From assembly GCA_019044685.2 (NCBI GenBank), contig JAGTXX020000006.1, positions 2,313,501 through 2,377,500 of the forward strand: 64,000 nt of DNA, read 5' to 3'. The notes beneath the pieces are model-generated. The model did not search any database, was not told the origin of the DNA, and saw only the letters and a list, made by a program, of their open reading frames with translations. Made by a program: the position numbers and the translations under genes. The DNA is from Nannochloris sp. 'desiccata'. Its lineage: Eukaryota > Chlorophyta > Trebouxiophyceae > Chlorellales > Chlorellaceae. Positions 1-13,700 of the stretch are shown piece after piece (within the stretch, counting starts at the first letter, position 1; every line of letters begins with the position of its first letter).

Positions 1-3000
1 TCCGTAAAGCCGGTATGCTTTCTGCAGATGGGCGATGCAAAGCTCTGGATGCAACTGCAGATGGCTATGTTCGCTCAGAAGCGGCAGGCGTGATGTTGCT
101 CAGCGCTGCTCCTATTCTTCAGGAAGAAAGAGAAAGTATTGTTCTCCTTGCTGGTGCTGCTGTTAACCAAGATGGCCGTTCAAGTTCTCTCACAGCGCCT
201 AATGGACCTAGTCAGCAAGAAGTCATTCGCGCTGCTCTTCGCACTGCTGGCGCTGGACCCTCTCAAGTTACCGGATTGCAAATGCATGGTACTGGTACAT
301 CTTTGGGCGATCCTATTGAAATAGGTGCTGCAGCTGCAGCTCTATTGGATACTTCGACGTCTTCTGGGCAACGCAAAGGACAGGTTCAGCATTTTACTTT
401 ATTAGGAAGCAAGTCTTCTTTAGGTCATGCTGAGCCTGCTTCCGGGTTGATGGGCATCGCTTGCCTCTTCCAGGCTGTCAAGGCATCGGTCGTGCAACCA
501 ATATTGCATCTTACCTCTCTGAACCCTCACGTGATCTCCACGCTCCCTAAAAAGCACGCTTTGTCTATGCCTCGACAAGCTGGCAGCAAGCCATTCGATG
601 ACGCCTGCCCTGTATGGGGAGTGAGCGCTTTTGCCTTCCAAGGAACTAACGCACACGCTGTGCTCGCTGCACCCGGTCCATCGTCAACAGCTGGCCCTTC
701 TGGCACGCTTGTGAGCAAAGCTTGGGGTAAAGCCGCCTGCTGGTTTGCACCTGAAATCCACGCTTTGCTTAATGGGAAAGTAGCTGTCATGCCTACCAAT
801 ACTACTAACAAAGGAAATACTGTTATTTTCCAGTGTAAATTGCAGCAGGCAAAGCATGGCTACTTGTGGGATCATGTTGTTGAAGGCAGACCTCTTTTGC
901 CTGGTGCTGCCTTTTTGGAACTTTCTGCCGCTTGCCTCCACGTGATTGCTGGCAGCAGCAATAGCAGTACTAATTCTTCATCAAATGAATCTTCCAGTGC
1001 TCCTGTAGTCACTCAAGCTGCAATTGCCGTGCCGTTGAATTTGCCTGTGCCAGCTGGCGCTGCAGGCGTGGACTTGCAACTTTCTTTAGATTTGACTACT
1101 GGGCAAATGAGGGTAGCTTCGATGCAGCAAGGAAGTGCAAGCACTTCCGCGCCTAGAGATCATATTTACGCTAAAGCAGCTTTCTGTTGCCGTAACAATA
1201 AAGCTCAAAAAGTTGCAGAAATAAAAGAACGGCAGCAGCAACAACAGCAAGAACAAGAAATGAGTGATGCACCCTTGAGCCCAACATCGGTGCTGGCATC
1301 CTGCTTCTCGTTCGATGATTTAGTTGATCCTGCTGCAGTAGGGGAGATCGACACCACTGCTATTTCAGGGGCGCAATCACATGATGGTCGAGGTGCACAA
1401 CCTGCAACTATTGATGCGGCGTTCCATCTTGGTGCTTTGCCAAAAGCCGGGGAAGAGAGGGCGCCTTTGCGAGTGCCTGCTACAGTTGATGGCTACACCT
1501 CCTTCTCACGTGGAAATACTGCATCTACTTCTCTCTTTGGAGGGTGCCAAATGCAAAAGGAGTCGCCTAAAAGTGTTGTTAATAGCTACTTTTTAAGAAC
1601 TGGAGTTGGTGCAAGCATGTGCTCTATTTCCGGCTTGGAAGCAAAACTCTTCTCTGCTGCCTTTGCTGCGAAGGAGCCAGCCCTTGCAGCAACTGACGCA
1701 GAAATGAAAGCTGCAACTCCTACTACTGATTTATACTGCACAGCGTGGCAAGCCTCGCTTCCTGCGGAGAAAGCCCAGCAGCAAAATTCTTTCGTCGGTT
1801 CCGCTGGTGGTTTGGAGTTATTGCCGAATGTTATTGGCTCCACTTCTGAAGAAGCTCTTTGCGGTATTGGACTTGCAGCTTTACAACAAGCGTCTCTGGG
1901 AGCAACTGTCCTTATTGCAGGCAGATCGACGCCTATTGCTTCTATCGCTACGAAATATAGCCAAGGAGGTCTGCTGTATGGGTTGCTCAAAGCTGCTGCG
2001 TTGGAAAATTCATCAGTTGGCTATACTAGCTATGATAGCGATATACAAAGCATCGAATCTAAAAAAACAGCATTTTCAGTGCCTATTAATGCGTTAAATC
2101 TTTCTACGTTATCTAATATTGCTGATTTCCATGGGTTGTCTGAGAGGAGTCAAACAACCTATCAACCAACATTGCAAGCTCTTCAGTATGGTTCAAAAGA
2201 AGGAGCTTCTCTTGCCCGTCTCCCTGCATTCCACCTCATGCCTTCTCCACGCGGTGCGTTGAATAACCTTGCTGCGCTGCCAGTGGACACTGCAAAGCCT
2301 GGAGCTGGCGAGGTGGTCATGGCGGTGCGAGCGGTGGGTATCAATTTCAGAGATGTGCTGAATGTGTTGGGTATGTACCCAGGAGACCCTGGTCCACCTG
2401 GTGGTGATTGTACTGGTGTTGTGTTATCTGTTGGTCAGGGAGTAACGCACTTGAAGCCAGGCGATGCTGTGTTTGGTTTGGCGGCTGGAAGTTTGGGCTC
2501 CCACGTCCGTGTGCCTGCTGCCAGGCTCGCTGCCGTGCCCTCTACCCTGAGCTTTGAAGCAACTGCTAGCACACCTACTGTGTTTATCACGGTTGATATG
2601 GCGTTCAGACAGGCTGGATCTGTGCAACCTAACGAACGTGTGCTGGTGCATGCCGCCGCGGGTGGTGTCGGCCTTGCCGCCATTCAGCAAGCAGCTGCTC
2701 TTGGCGGACAAGTCATTGCCACTGGTGGCAGTACGCATAAACGCAATTTAGTGCGCAGCCTTGGTGCTCGCGCAGCTCTAGGGTCTCGCGACACCATGTT
2801 TGTAAGTGAATTAGCTGAGCTTGGTGGTGCCGATGTGGTGCTCAATAGCTTGACCTCCAGCGGCATGGTTGCTGGTTCTTTGTCAGTCTTGCGTTCTGGC
2901 GGTCGGTTTGTTGAGATCAGTAAACGTGATATATGGAGTCCAGCAAGAGTAGCTCAAGAACGTCCTGATGTTTTGTACAACTTAGTGGCTGTCGACTTTT

Positions 3001-4791
3001 TGCCTGACCGTGCTGTGCACAGCGCCTTGGTGCGTTTGGGCTCCCAACTTGCTGCTGGCATTTTACAGCCTCTTCCTCAGGTGGTTCACGAGCTGTCCGC
3101 AGTGCAATCAGCTCTTCGTCAGATGTCTCAAGCCCGCCACGTTGGCAAGATCGTGGTCAAGGCTCCTAGCGAGCAACAGGCCTCCGTTGCTGGCAGCGTG
3201 CTTGTGACTGGTGGCCTTGGCACTCTTGGCTCTCTCACCTCTGCTTGGCTTGCATCTTCTTATTCTTCTAAATTAGCTGTACACGCCACTGGCCGTACCG
3301 GTCGTTTTAACGACGCGAATGAGCTGTCTGCTCTTGTGGTTGCAGGTCAGTTTTGTGGAGAGGTGACCTTGACCAGCGCTGACGCCTCCTGCTTTGAGGA
3401 CGCTCGTATGCTGTGCACTGGCCGCCCTGTTGTCGGTCTTATGCACGCGAGTGGTGTATTAGCGGATGCTACTTTACGGAATCAAACTTTGCGTGGAGTG
3501 CGCACTGTGTATGCCCCCAAGATTGCTGCCTTGCAGCGCTTGAGCGGCAGCACCGCTGCTCACCCCGGCGCTTTCCAAGTTTTATTCTCTTCTGTTGCAG
3601 CTCTGCTGGGCTCCGCAGGGCAAGCTAACTATAGCTCTGCAAATATTTGGTTGGATTTGGCTGCAGAAACCGCCGAGTCGAAGGTAATTTAATTGAAATT
3701 ACTTTGGTTATAATATCGTTATTTGCTTTTTCGTTCTCACCTTCACATGATGTTCCCTTCCTATAAAATTGCAGGGTATGAGCGGAAGAAGTATCCAATG
3801 GGGTGCTTGGGCCGGTTCAGGCATGGCTGCTGGAGATCAAGCTGTTCTTCGCGCTGTTGAGCGCCAAGGTATGGGCTTGGTGCAACCAACCCAAGGCCTC
3901 CTTGCCTTGTCTTCTTTATTCGCAGCCCAAAGCCTCCCTGCAGTGCTCGCTGCGGTTCCATTCAACTGGAATAAGCTGGCGCAGCAGAAGCAGCGAACTG
4001 GAAAAGCTCCTAGCTTGCTGGCTGCTTCAATTCCTGTCATTGCACCTCATCCTGTTGCATTCCAATCTGCGGCTTTTGCTGCACCTCTTGCCTCCGCTCA
4101 TCGCAGTGGTGAAGTAGCACCTGGAGTGCATGATTTAGCGCAGCTGTCTGCTACTATCCAAAGTCAAGCAGCAGAAATTGCAGCTGGTATTTTAGGCCGT
4201 GAAATTGGTGTGGAAGAGCCTCTTATGGCAGCAGGTTTGGATTCTCTTGCTTCAGTGGAATTCAGAAATGCTCTTGAAGGAAAATTGGCTGTCTCTCTTC
4301 CTGCTACACTTATCTTCGACCACCCTACAGTCGGCTCTATTGGTTCTTTTGTAGCAAGACTTTTACCTGCGACTACTATGGCTGCAGCAACTGCTGCTCC
4401 TGTAGGAGAAGGGTTCTTTAATGATTTTGCTTCTTCTACCTTGACTGCTATGCCTGCTGTGGTAGATATCGCTGCACATGAGCAACACGTCTCCTCTGTC
4501 GTTTTGCTTGCAGCAAAGGATATTGTTGGCAGTGAATTGACTTTTGAACAACCGCTTATGGCTGCAGGCTTGGATTCTTTAGGCGCTGTGGAGCTCAGAA
4601 ATAGTTTACAAGGCCAGCTGGGGCTTGAACTTCCTTCAACGTTAGTCTTTGACTACCCTACTGTGGATTCCATGGCACAGTATATTGCAAGCAAATTACA
4701 ACCCGCAGCTGTTCAAAGTTCAACTATGATGGCCAGGTCCGTCTCTGCTTTGCCTGCTGTGGCTGTGTCACGAGGAGTCCAAGCTGCTGGA
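1..4791 (+). other. PKS module 1 (partial KS-DH-ER-KR-ACP-ACP)
   Basis: The window opens inside the KS, after the active-site Cys. The two KS histidines are present (HGTGT near 290; SSLGHAEP near 420) and KS ends at GTNAHAV near 660. DH about 820-1690 has the HxxxGxxxxP signature ([13 protein letters not shown]) and an Asp in [10 protein letters not shown] pseudo-KR linker fills about 1690-2220. ER about 2230-3160 carries [16 protein letters not shown] and the nucleotide motif [10 protein letters not shown] about 3190-3960 has TGGLGTLG, Ser in FSSVAALLG and Tyr in QANYSSAN, and is interrupted by intron 3684-3774. Two ACPs (about 4140-4350 and 4480-4700) both keep GLDSL. Predicted outcome is a fully reduced extension. 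Most of the ER-KR stretch is nearly identical to module 4. Confidence 0.9.
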
Positions 4792-7700
4792 CTCGTTGTG
4801 CACAGCATCGCCTCTCGCTCTCCCAAAGAAGTGATGCGCAAAGATCTTGCTGCTGTGGATGCTGCTTCTGTTGTCCCTTTGCACCGATGGGACTTACAAG
4901 AACAAGAAGCATCTCTCGGCACAGCACCTATACGATTTGCAATGTTCTTGGACAACGTCTCAGATTTCGATCCTACCGCGTTTTCTCTTTCTGAAAACGA
5001 AGCTGCATTGATGGATCCACAGCAACGCTTGTTATTAGAGTGTGCTGGCGAGGTGATGATGCAGAATAAGAATTTGTCAAGTGCAACTCTCAACGCTGCC
5101 GGTGTCTTTGTGGTAAGTAGAAGCCAAGTACAGCTAAATTATAGACGCATGCGTATTTGTATATAAAGTAGATTCAATATTTTACTTGCACGCATGAATA
5201 CTCTATTAAATCAATAATATAATCAACACTTTATTTCTTGTTCTTCGCTATAGGGTATTGCTTCCACTGAATACCGTCAACTCGCTCAACAACACCTCCG
5301 CCAGTATACCCCCTACTCCGCAACCGGCACTCTCTCCATCAGTGTCGCAGCTGGCAGAGTTTCCTACACCTTTGGTCTCCGTGGTCCTTCAGTTCCAGTA
5401 GAAACTGCCTGTTCTTCTTCTATTGTCAGTCTACACACCGCCTTTAATGCCATCACTCTCGGTCAATGCCCAGCTGCTATTAACGCCGGTCTTAATATGC
5501 TGTTAGTCCCTGGTACAACTGCTATGTTCCAAAAGGCAGGTATGTTGGCTATAGATGGACGGTGTAAGACGCTGAGTGATGCTGCGGATGGCTATGTTCG
5601 ATCTGATGCTTGTGGTGCCATGCTGATTTCCTCTGCTTCCGAGTTCTTCTCAGGAGGAGGAAATTTAGGCACTGATAGCGAGGGAGAAGTTATCTTAGCT
5701 CGTATTGTGGGTACTGCCGTTAACCAAGACGGTCGTTCTAGTACTCTCACAGCGCCTAATGGTCCTGCGCAACAGGAAGTGACGAGAGCTGCTTTACGAT
5801 CTGGTCAACTTTCTTCCTTGGATGTGACTGGATTACAAATGCATGGTACTGGAACAGGATTAGGTGATCCTATTGAAGTTGGTGCTGCTGCAGCTGCGTT
5901 AATGGATGGTCGTAATAGTACTTTTAGATCTAATTCTCTGGTATTAATGGCTGCAAAGTCTTGGACGGGTCATGCAGAGGCTGGTGCTGGTATTGTTGGC
6001 TTGATTCACGCACAAGCTTCACTGGGTCAAGCATCTGCGTTACCGTTACTCCATCTTGGTGCTCTCAATCCGTATGTTATTGGAGCCATGGGAAATAAGC
6101 AAGAATCCATGTGGTCGGCTCCCCGACAAGCTGGACCTGTTATCACAAATGGAGTAGCAGGAGCGGTAACTGGAGTCAGTGCCTTTGCTTTCCAAGGTAC
6201 TAACGCACATGCATTGATGCAGTCTCCTAATCCTACTACTGGAGCATCTATTGAAAAAACAAATGGTCGTTGGACGCATCAGCGTTTGTGGGTAGCCCCT
6301 TTACCCCACGCTGTCTTGCATGTTGCTGTTGTGCCAAGCGGTCGTAATGCTTCTGTTCGGATGCAATGCCACCTATTAAGCGATCCGTTGGCCTACCTAT
6401 GGGATCATCAGGTTTCAGATAATGTACTCTTCCCAGGCGCTGGATTCTTTGAAATGGCTGCTGCTGCAGGACGTGTGTTAGTAGTTGGTGGCAACTCTCC
6501 TGCGTCAACGCTGGCGTTAATGGGAGCAGCAATACCAGCTCCTTTGGTACTGCCCGCTCGCCAATTAGTAGAAACTGCAGCAATGAGTCTTGAAGTACAT
6601 GTTGAATGCTCTACGGGGGCTCTTAGTATTACCTCTGGACAGAGCAGTACACATTTAAGAGGTACTCTTGCAGCTGTCAGTGGTGCAGGGTTATTGCTTC
6701 CCGCCTCCACTACAACGACAACAACTTCGTTGAGGGAGCTTCATGCACCTATTGCAAAGGCAAAGATTCTCTTGTCTGACTCTATTTTAACTAAAAATAG
6801 TGATACTGTTCACGTGGCTTCACACGTGGGTCACATTATTTCAGAAGAGAGACTCGCAGCCAAGGATGTTTTCTTCTCCCCAGCTGTCTTTGATTGCTGT
6901 TTACAACTTGGTGCTGTGCCTGCTGTGCTGGATGAAGAGCCTGTACTTAAAGTACCTGCAAGTATCGATTCAGTGCTTATACCTGCAAGTACAGCTCATA
7001 ATGCTGCTATTTTTGGTAGCGCGTTAGAATATAAAAAGAGTGCTGCAGGATCTGAACTTGACTATTGCATGCATTTGCCGATTGGCGGTGGTGCTGCCTG
7101 CACGGTTGCTGGGCTTCGTGCAAAGCCTTTGGTACTTGGAGGAAGCAATGCTACTGCTGCTGCTGCAAAAGCAGCTGCTAAAACTTCTACTGAGGTATCT
7201 CTTGAGTATGTGTCTACCTGGCTTACAGTCTCTCCTGAAGCTGCAGAAAAAGAAGAAGGCGAGGCCCGGCCTTGGGCAGCAGCACTGGATGGCAGCAATA
7301 GTTCTGCAGCAAGTACCTGCTGCACTGCCACTGCACTGTTACAGTCTATTGCATCGTCTGGAACGCAAACGAGTTTACAGGCAAATACCGCAGCAGTTCT
7401 TGAAGAATGCCTGTCTGCTCCAAGCGCTATCGCTCCAGGTCACAGTGTTAACAATGCCCTGCTGTGGGGTATGCTGCGCTCGGTACCACAGGAAGTTTCC
7501 AGCATTACTGCATCTGCATTGGATGCTGATAATTCCAAAAATGCATGTAGCATCATTGGCCTGCCTGTGAATGCTACTAAGGCAGGTAGTAGCGATGCAT
7601 ATGGACATGCCGTCCGCAGCAAAACAGAGTTGCGGAGCGTCCTCCAGCGCCGATCTGTTCAGAGAAAGAAGATCTCGCCTATCAATCACGCTACCGAACA

Positions 7701-10700
7701 TAGTGTGGAAGCTACTGTAGCAGGCCATGTGGTGATTACAGGTGGCACTGGCTCTCTTGGCTCCTTGGCAGCGTCCTGGCTGGCTGCCGGGAGCAGCTCC
7801 AAAAAATCTCAATTAACCTTGGTGGGTCGTAGTGGAAGAATTGCTAATGGTTCTATGCAGCTTGATTCTATTATGGGCGCGTCTTGTGAAGCGTGCGTAC
7901 GTCTTTCTATGGGAGATGCAGCTGTGATTGAAGATTCAGCTACCTTGTTCAACAGCAGAGGCAGCAGCAGTCCTGTCACTGCAGTGCTTCATTCTGGGGG
8001 CGTTCTTGCTGATTCTACTTTAGCCAAACAACGCCCCTCTGGCATTTTAGCTGCATTTGGTCCTAAAGTGACGGCAACCACTGTAGCGCGCCGCTTACTT
8101 TCGTCTCATCCGTTGACTTACGAGGTTCTCTTTTCATCGGTAGCATCTCTTCTTGGCTCCCCCGGGCAGACCAACTACGCTGCTGCGAACTCTCTTTTAG
8201 ACTCTTTAGCTAGTGCTGCACAGGTTTATGGTATAGAAGGTACAAGTGTACAGTGGGGTGCCTGGGCTGGTGCTGGCATGGCAGCTCATGATGCTTCTAC
8301 TGCAGTGAGGGTCGAGCGCCTGGGCATGGGCATGGTGCAACCCGTTCATGGCTTGCAAGTGATGCACAATATTTTATCGGCCTCGTATTCTTCTTTAGCA
8401 GTGCCTATTATTTCTGCAGTGCCATTCTTGTGGGGCAAATTTATTCCTAGAATTGCGGCAGGTAGAAATAAAATTCCAGTAATGTTTGAAGCGTTTGAGG
8501 AGGAAGCTAAAACAGCAGCTGCCGTTGCTGCTGCTGCTGGATCTTCTACTATTCAAAGTTCTTCTAGTACTACAACTGTGGTTGCTTCAAAGATTTTGTT
8601 GCGACGCATGGCTACTAAAGCTGGCAACAAAAAAATTGGAGGGTCTTCCAGAGCTCCAGCAAAAGCGTTTGAAGACGTCCAGAGACAAGTTTTGCAGGAA
8701 GTCAGCGCCGTTGCAAGCGCTATTCTAGGTAAAGAAATCCCAGTGAATGAACCCTTGATGGCAGCAGGACTGGATTCTTTGTCTTCTGTAGAGTTTAGAA
8801 ACACCCTTGAAGCGAAACTTGGTATGCAATTGCCTTCTACTTTAGTCTTTGACTATCCTAGTATTGCTGCAATCGCTCAGCTCGTAGCAAGCAGCCAACA
8901 AGAAGTAGAAAGTGCAGCAGTAGTTGAACCAGCAGCAGGTCCTTCTGCTGCTGAGTTGGCTACCAAGGTACTTCCTCAAGTCGCCTCTGTTGCTCAAAGC
9001 ATTCTTGGCGCTCCAGTTGAACCCTCTGCCCCGTTGATGTCTGCTGGCTTGGATTCTTTAAGTTCAGTTGAGTTTAGAAACTCTTTAGAGTCCAAGCTTG
9101 GGTTGCAATTACCTTCGACCCTGGTCTTTGATTATCCTAGTATCAATGCCATAGCGCAGCATGTGGGTAGTACACTTGCTGAGGAAGCTGCGGCAGCAGC
9201 TGGTACTGGTGGTACTATTTCTGAAGTAGACGAGATGGCATTGATGCAGAATGAAATTATGGACGCTGTCAAGACTGTGCTTCGCCTTTCTATGTCCCTC
9301 GAAGATCGCTTCTCTGCTGCAGGTGTAGATATCGGCACATCTGGCCCTCGATTTTTGAGAGCTTTGGAAGCACGCCTTAGCGTGAAGTTACCTTCTAATC
9401 TATTGCAAATATGCCCTACACCTGCTGCGTTAGCAGAATACCTCTGCTCTACTCCTGTTGAATCTTCTGCTGCTGCTACTGCAACTGGCGTAGATTATGC
9501 TGCACTCGGCTCTACTGCAGTAATTCCTACAAGGGGCGGTGGCTCTCTCGTAGACTACACAACTTCTGCTGCAGCAGCGACTGTTAGTGTAGTAGGTATG
9601 GTATCTCGACTCCCTGGTAACGCATTAACAAACGGAGACCCCACTGCTATTGACGCTTGTCGTAGTATTGCTCTCGATAGGTGGGACACAGATGCTACAG
9701 GATGGCTTACTGGTGGCATTGCAGTGCGTTTTGCCGGGTTGATTAGCCAAGTTGCAGAATTCGATGGTGTTTCGTTTGGTGTACCTGAAAGTGAAGCTGT
9801 GTTGATGGATCCGCAGCAGAGGTTGGTGTTGGAGTGTGTGGCGGAAGCTTTGACCCAATCTCCCTTTAATGGTGGAAATAATAAAATGGAGCTTGGAGCG
9901 ACCACCAACACATCTTCAACTTCAACTTCATGTGGTGTGTTTGTAGGATGCTCTTCTGAAGACTATGCCAAGTTATCAACCTCTTGGACCGGTGTGACTG
10001 CATATACCGGTACGGGAACGTCATCTAGTGTTATTTCTGGTCGCATTTCGTACACTTTTGGACTCCGTGGTCCCGCTTTGACCATCGATACCGCCTGCTC
10101 GTCTTCTCTCGCTGGTATTCACATGGCTTTTAATGCGTTACTATTAGGCCAATGTGAATCTGCAACTGGATCAGGTGTGAATTTGTTGCTTCACCCTGAG
10201 ACTTTGGCAATCCTACAAAAGGCGGGAATGTTGACATATGATGGTCGCTGCAAAACTTTAAGTTCAGCAGCAGATGGGTACGCGAGAGCAGAGACTGTAG
10301 GTACTTTATTACTTCAAACTGGAGAAGTGAAAGCTGCAGATTGTTTAGCGCTCGTTGCTGGCTCTGCTGTCAACCAAGACGGTCGTTCAAGTTCTCTCAC
10401 AGCGCCTAATGGTCCCGCACAGCAAGAGGTTGTACGATCTGCCTTGCGTATAGCTCAGTTGGCGCCTATTCAATTAACTGGATTACAAATGCATGGTACT
10501 GGTACTGCGTTGGGTGATCCTATTGAAATTGGTGCTGCGAGTGCTTCTTTAGTGGATGCTTCCAGAATTGGTGTCGCCCCGTTGGCGCTGATGGCTTCCA
10601 AATCATGGACTGGTCATGCTGAGCCTGCTGCGGGTATTGCAGGGTTGAAACACGCTCAGCTTGCGTTGACTATGTCGCTTCAGTTGCCTATATTGCATCT

Positions 10701-13700
10701 GAACCATGTAAACGAGCACGTGGGTGCTGTCATGGCAAAGCATGCCGCAGCGTGGTCGGCGCCTCGTCAGCTAGGTGGTGTCGTTACCTCCACTGCTATT
10801 GGAACCAGCGCGTTTGCTTTCCAAGGAACCAATGCTCATGTTGTGTTACAATCTGTTGCTAGTATCGTAGCTGGAGCGCCACCTGTTGGTGCTCCTCCCA
10901 GCGAGATTTTACCCTTCTCCAAAACCCGCTGCTGGTTGGCACCTGCTGCTCACAGCTTACTCCATTCCGTTCGCTGGGTACCTCACTCCCGTCAAATCAA
11001 TTTTGCAGCACACCTATCTGCTGGTAAAGCTGCATATTTATGGGATCATCAAGTTTCTGGAAGGCCGATTTTCCCCGGAGCGGGCTATTTTGAAGTTGCG
11101 ATTTCCTCTACAGCTATCCTCCAAACTGATCAGTCTACTGAAAATATCAACTGTATTCTAGGTGCATCTATCCCTGCTCCAATGGTGATGCCACCACCAG
11201 CATCTTCGAATAGCGGCGGTATTTTGTTGTTGGTCAGTGTTGGTGTTCAGCAAACGAGAGTTGAGGTGGCAAGCTCGGTGACAGGTGCTCGTCCTACCGT
11301 TCACCTCTCTGCTTCTATTGGCACAGCAGTATCATCTGGAGTTCAAGAAAAAGCGCAAACAGCTTTTACAGCTACGTCAAAGGTTTTCAGGAAAATATTT
11401 TCTCCCAAGCCTACCGCTGCCGAGGGCTCTTCTTGGTCAGCTGCTTCCTGTGGTACTGTAGTTGCTCCTCTCCACGATGCCTCTGCAAACCGTATCTCTC
11501 CTTCAGTGCTTGATAACTGCTTGCAACTTGGTGCCGCTGTACCTCGTGCAGATGGCCAGCTGTTTGTTCCAGCAGGTGTTGGTGCGTTTATCGTGCCTCA
11601 TAAATTGGGACCTACCTTGTCAGCTGCAGCCATTGCCCGACCTGTACCTACCATTAAATCCGGTTCTTCTATCACCGACTACGGTTTGGTTCAAGTACAC
11701 GGAGGCGCGTGCCGTGTAGACGGCTTGGAAGCGAAACCCTTAGCTGGCTCTACCCGGCGCCCTGCTGCAGCGACCATTGTGGCTGCTGCCAAGGCTGCTG
11801 AGCAGCAAGGTAAAGAAAGGCTTATGTACAATGTTGATTGGCTCCTTCATAGTACTGCATCTGCTGAATGGAAAGAAGAAGTTGCGTTTACTCAGCAGCC
11901 TGGAGCTGGTGGTATCAAGATTGCAAGAGGAGCTGAGAGCAACACAGCAGCTTCTATCGCCAGCGGCATATCTATTGCCCAGAACGCAATTTCAAATCGC
12001 TATAAAGGGATCTCACTCCTTACTACCGGCTCTTCACTCGGTAGAAACTCCCAAATTGTCAATAATTCCTTGCCTGCTGGTGTAGAATCTGCGGGACTTT
12101 GGGGTTTAGCTCGCACTGTTGCCTCTGAGGTGCCCTCGCTGCATACTTCTGCTGTGGATGTTACATCTACTCAAGCATCTTTTGGCTCTAATAAACTTTC
12201 TATGCTTACTTTAGCAATGACAACTGAAGAAAGTGAACGTCAGCAGAAGAAGAGCATCGATGCCAGTCCGTATGGTTGCCGAGTTGAGCAAGGTTGTCTT
12301 ACCTCAGCGACCTTGGTCCCTTCTATTGAAACCCCTGCGATGCCTCCTTTCAGACTCTTCCCTACCCCTCGTGGTGCATTGCAAAACTTAATTCCTGAGG
12401 TATTAGATGGAAAGGAGCCCGAAAGTGGTCGTGTGTTTGTTGCAGTAAAAGCTGTCGGCATCAATTTCAGAGATGTGCTCAATGTGTTGGGCATGTACCC
12501 AGGAGACCCTGGTCCACCTGGTGGTGATTGTGCTGGTGTTATTATTGCTGTGGGGCCCGATTCTAATGGATTAAAACCAGGAGATGCTGTGTTTGGTTTA
12601 GCAGGAGGCTGCCTTGGCTCTCATGTCGATGCGAGTGCCCATACTTTGGTACCTATGCCAGCTACTCTTAGCTTTGAATCTGCCGCTACTACACCTACTG
12701 TATTCATTACTGTAGATTCTGCCTTTAGACAAGCTGCTGATGTACAACCTAACGAACGTGTGCTGGTGCATGCCGCTGCGGGGGGTGTCGGCCTTGCCGC
12801 CATGCAGCAAGCAGCTGCTCTTGGCGGACAAGTCATTGCCACTGGTGGCAGTACGCATAAGCGCAATTTAGTGCGCAGCCTTGGTGCTCGCGCAGCTCTA
12901 GGATCTCGCGATACCATGTTTGTGAGTGAATTGGCTGAGCTTGGTGGTGCCGATGTGGTGCTCAACAGCTTGACCTCCAGCGGCATGGTTGCTGGTTCTT
13001 TGTCAGTCTTGCGTTCTGGCGGTCGGTTTGTAGAGATCAGTAAACGTGATATTTGGAGTCCAGCAAGAGTAGCTCAAGAGCGTCCTGATGTTTTGTACAA
13101 CTTAGTGGCTGTCGACTTTTTGCCTGACCGTGCTGTTCACAGCGCCTTGGTGCGTTTAAGCGGCCACTTGGCCACAGGCACTTTACAACCTCTCCCGCAA
13201 GTTATCCACAGCTTGAATGCTGCGCGTGCTGCGCTTAGGCAGATGTCTCAAGCACGCCACGTGGGTAAAGTCGTTACCCGTGCCAAAACTCTCCAAGAAG
13301 ACCACGGCACGTCTCTTGGCACTGTCATGGTGACTGGAGGTCTCGGCATGATTGGCTCTCTCGTCGCAGGGTGGTTAGTAAAACAGTCTGTGCAGAAAGT
13401 AGTATTATTGGGTCGTTCAGGGAGACCTGGTGGTGACTCTGCTGCGGCGACGTCTTTGGCGCTTGGCGGTGCTGTGGCAATGATTTCGATGGTTCGTTGT
13501 GATGCGAGTAGCGTGGAGGAGGTGGAGTCTGCTGCATCTGAGAACACGAAATTAGATGCTCTTCAGGTAATCAACTATACTAATATAATTATTTACTCAA
13601 AACATAAATCCTCTAGAAATTAACTTTTCCTTTCTTTTTCTCTCTGTAGGCTGTCTTCCATTCTGGAGGTGTACTGGCAGACGCCACCTTCCCCAACCAA

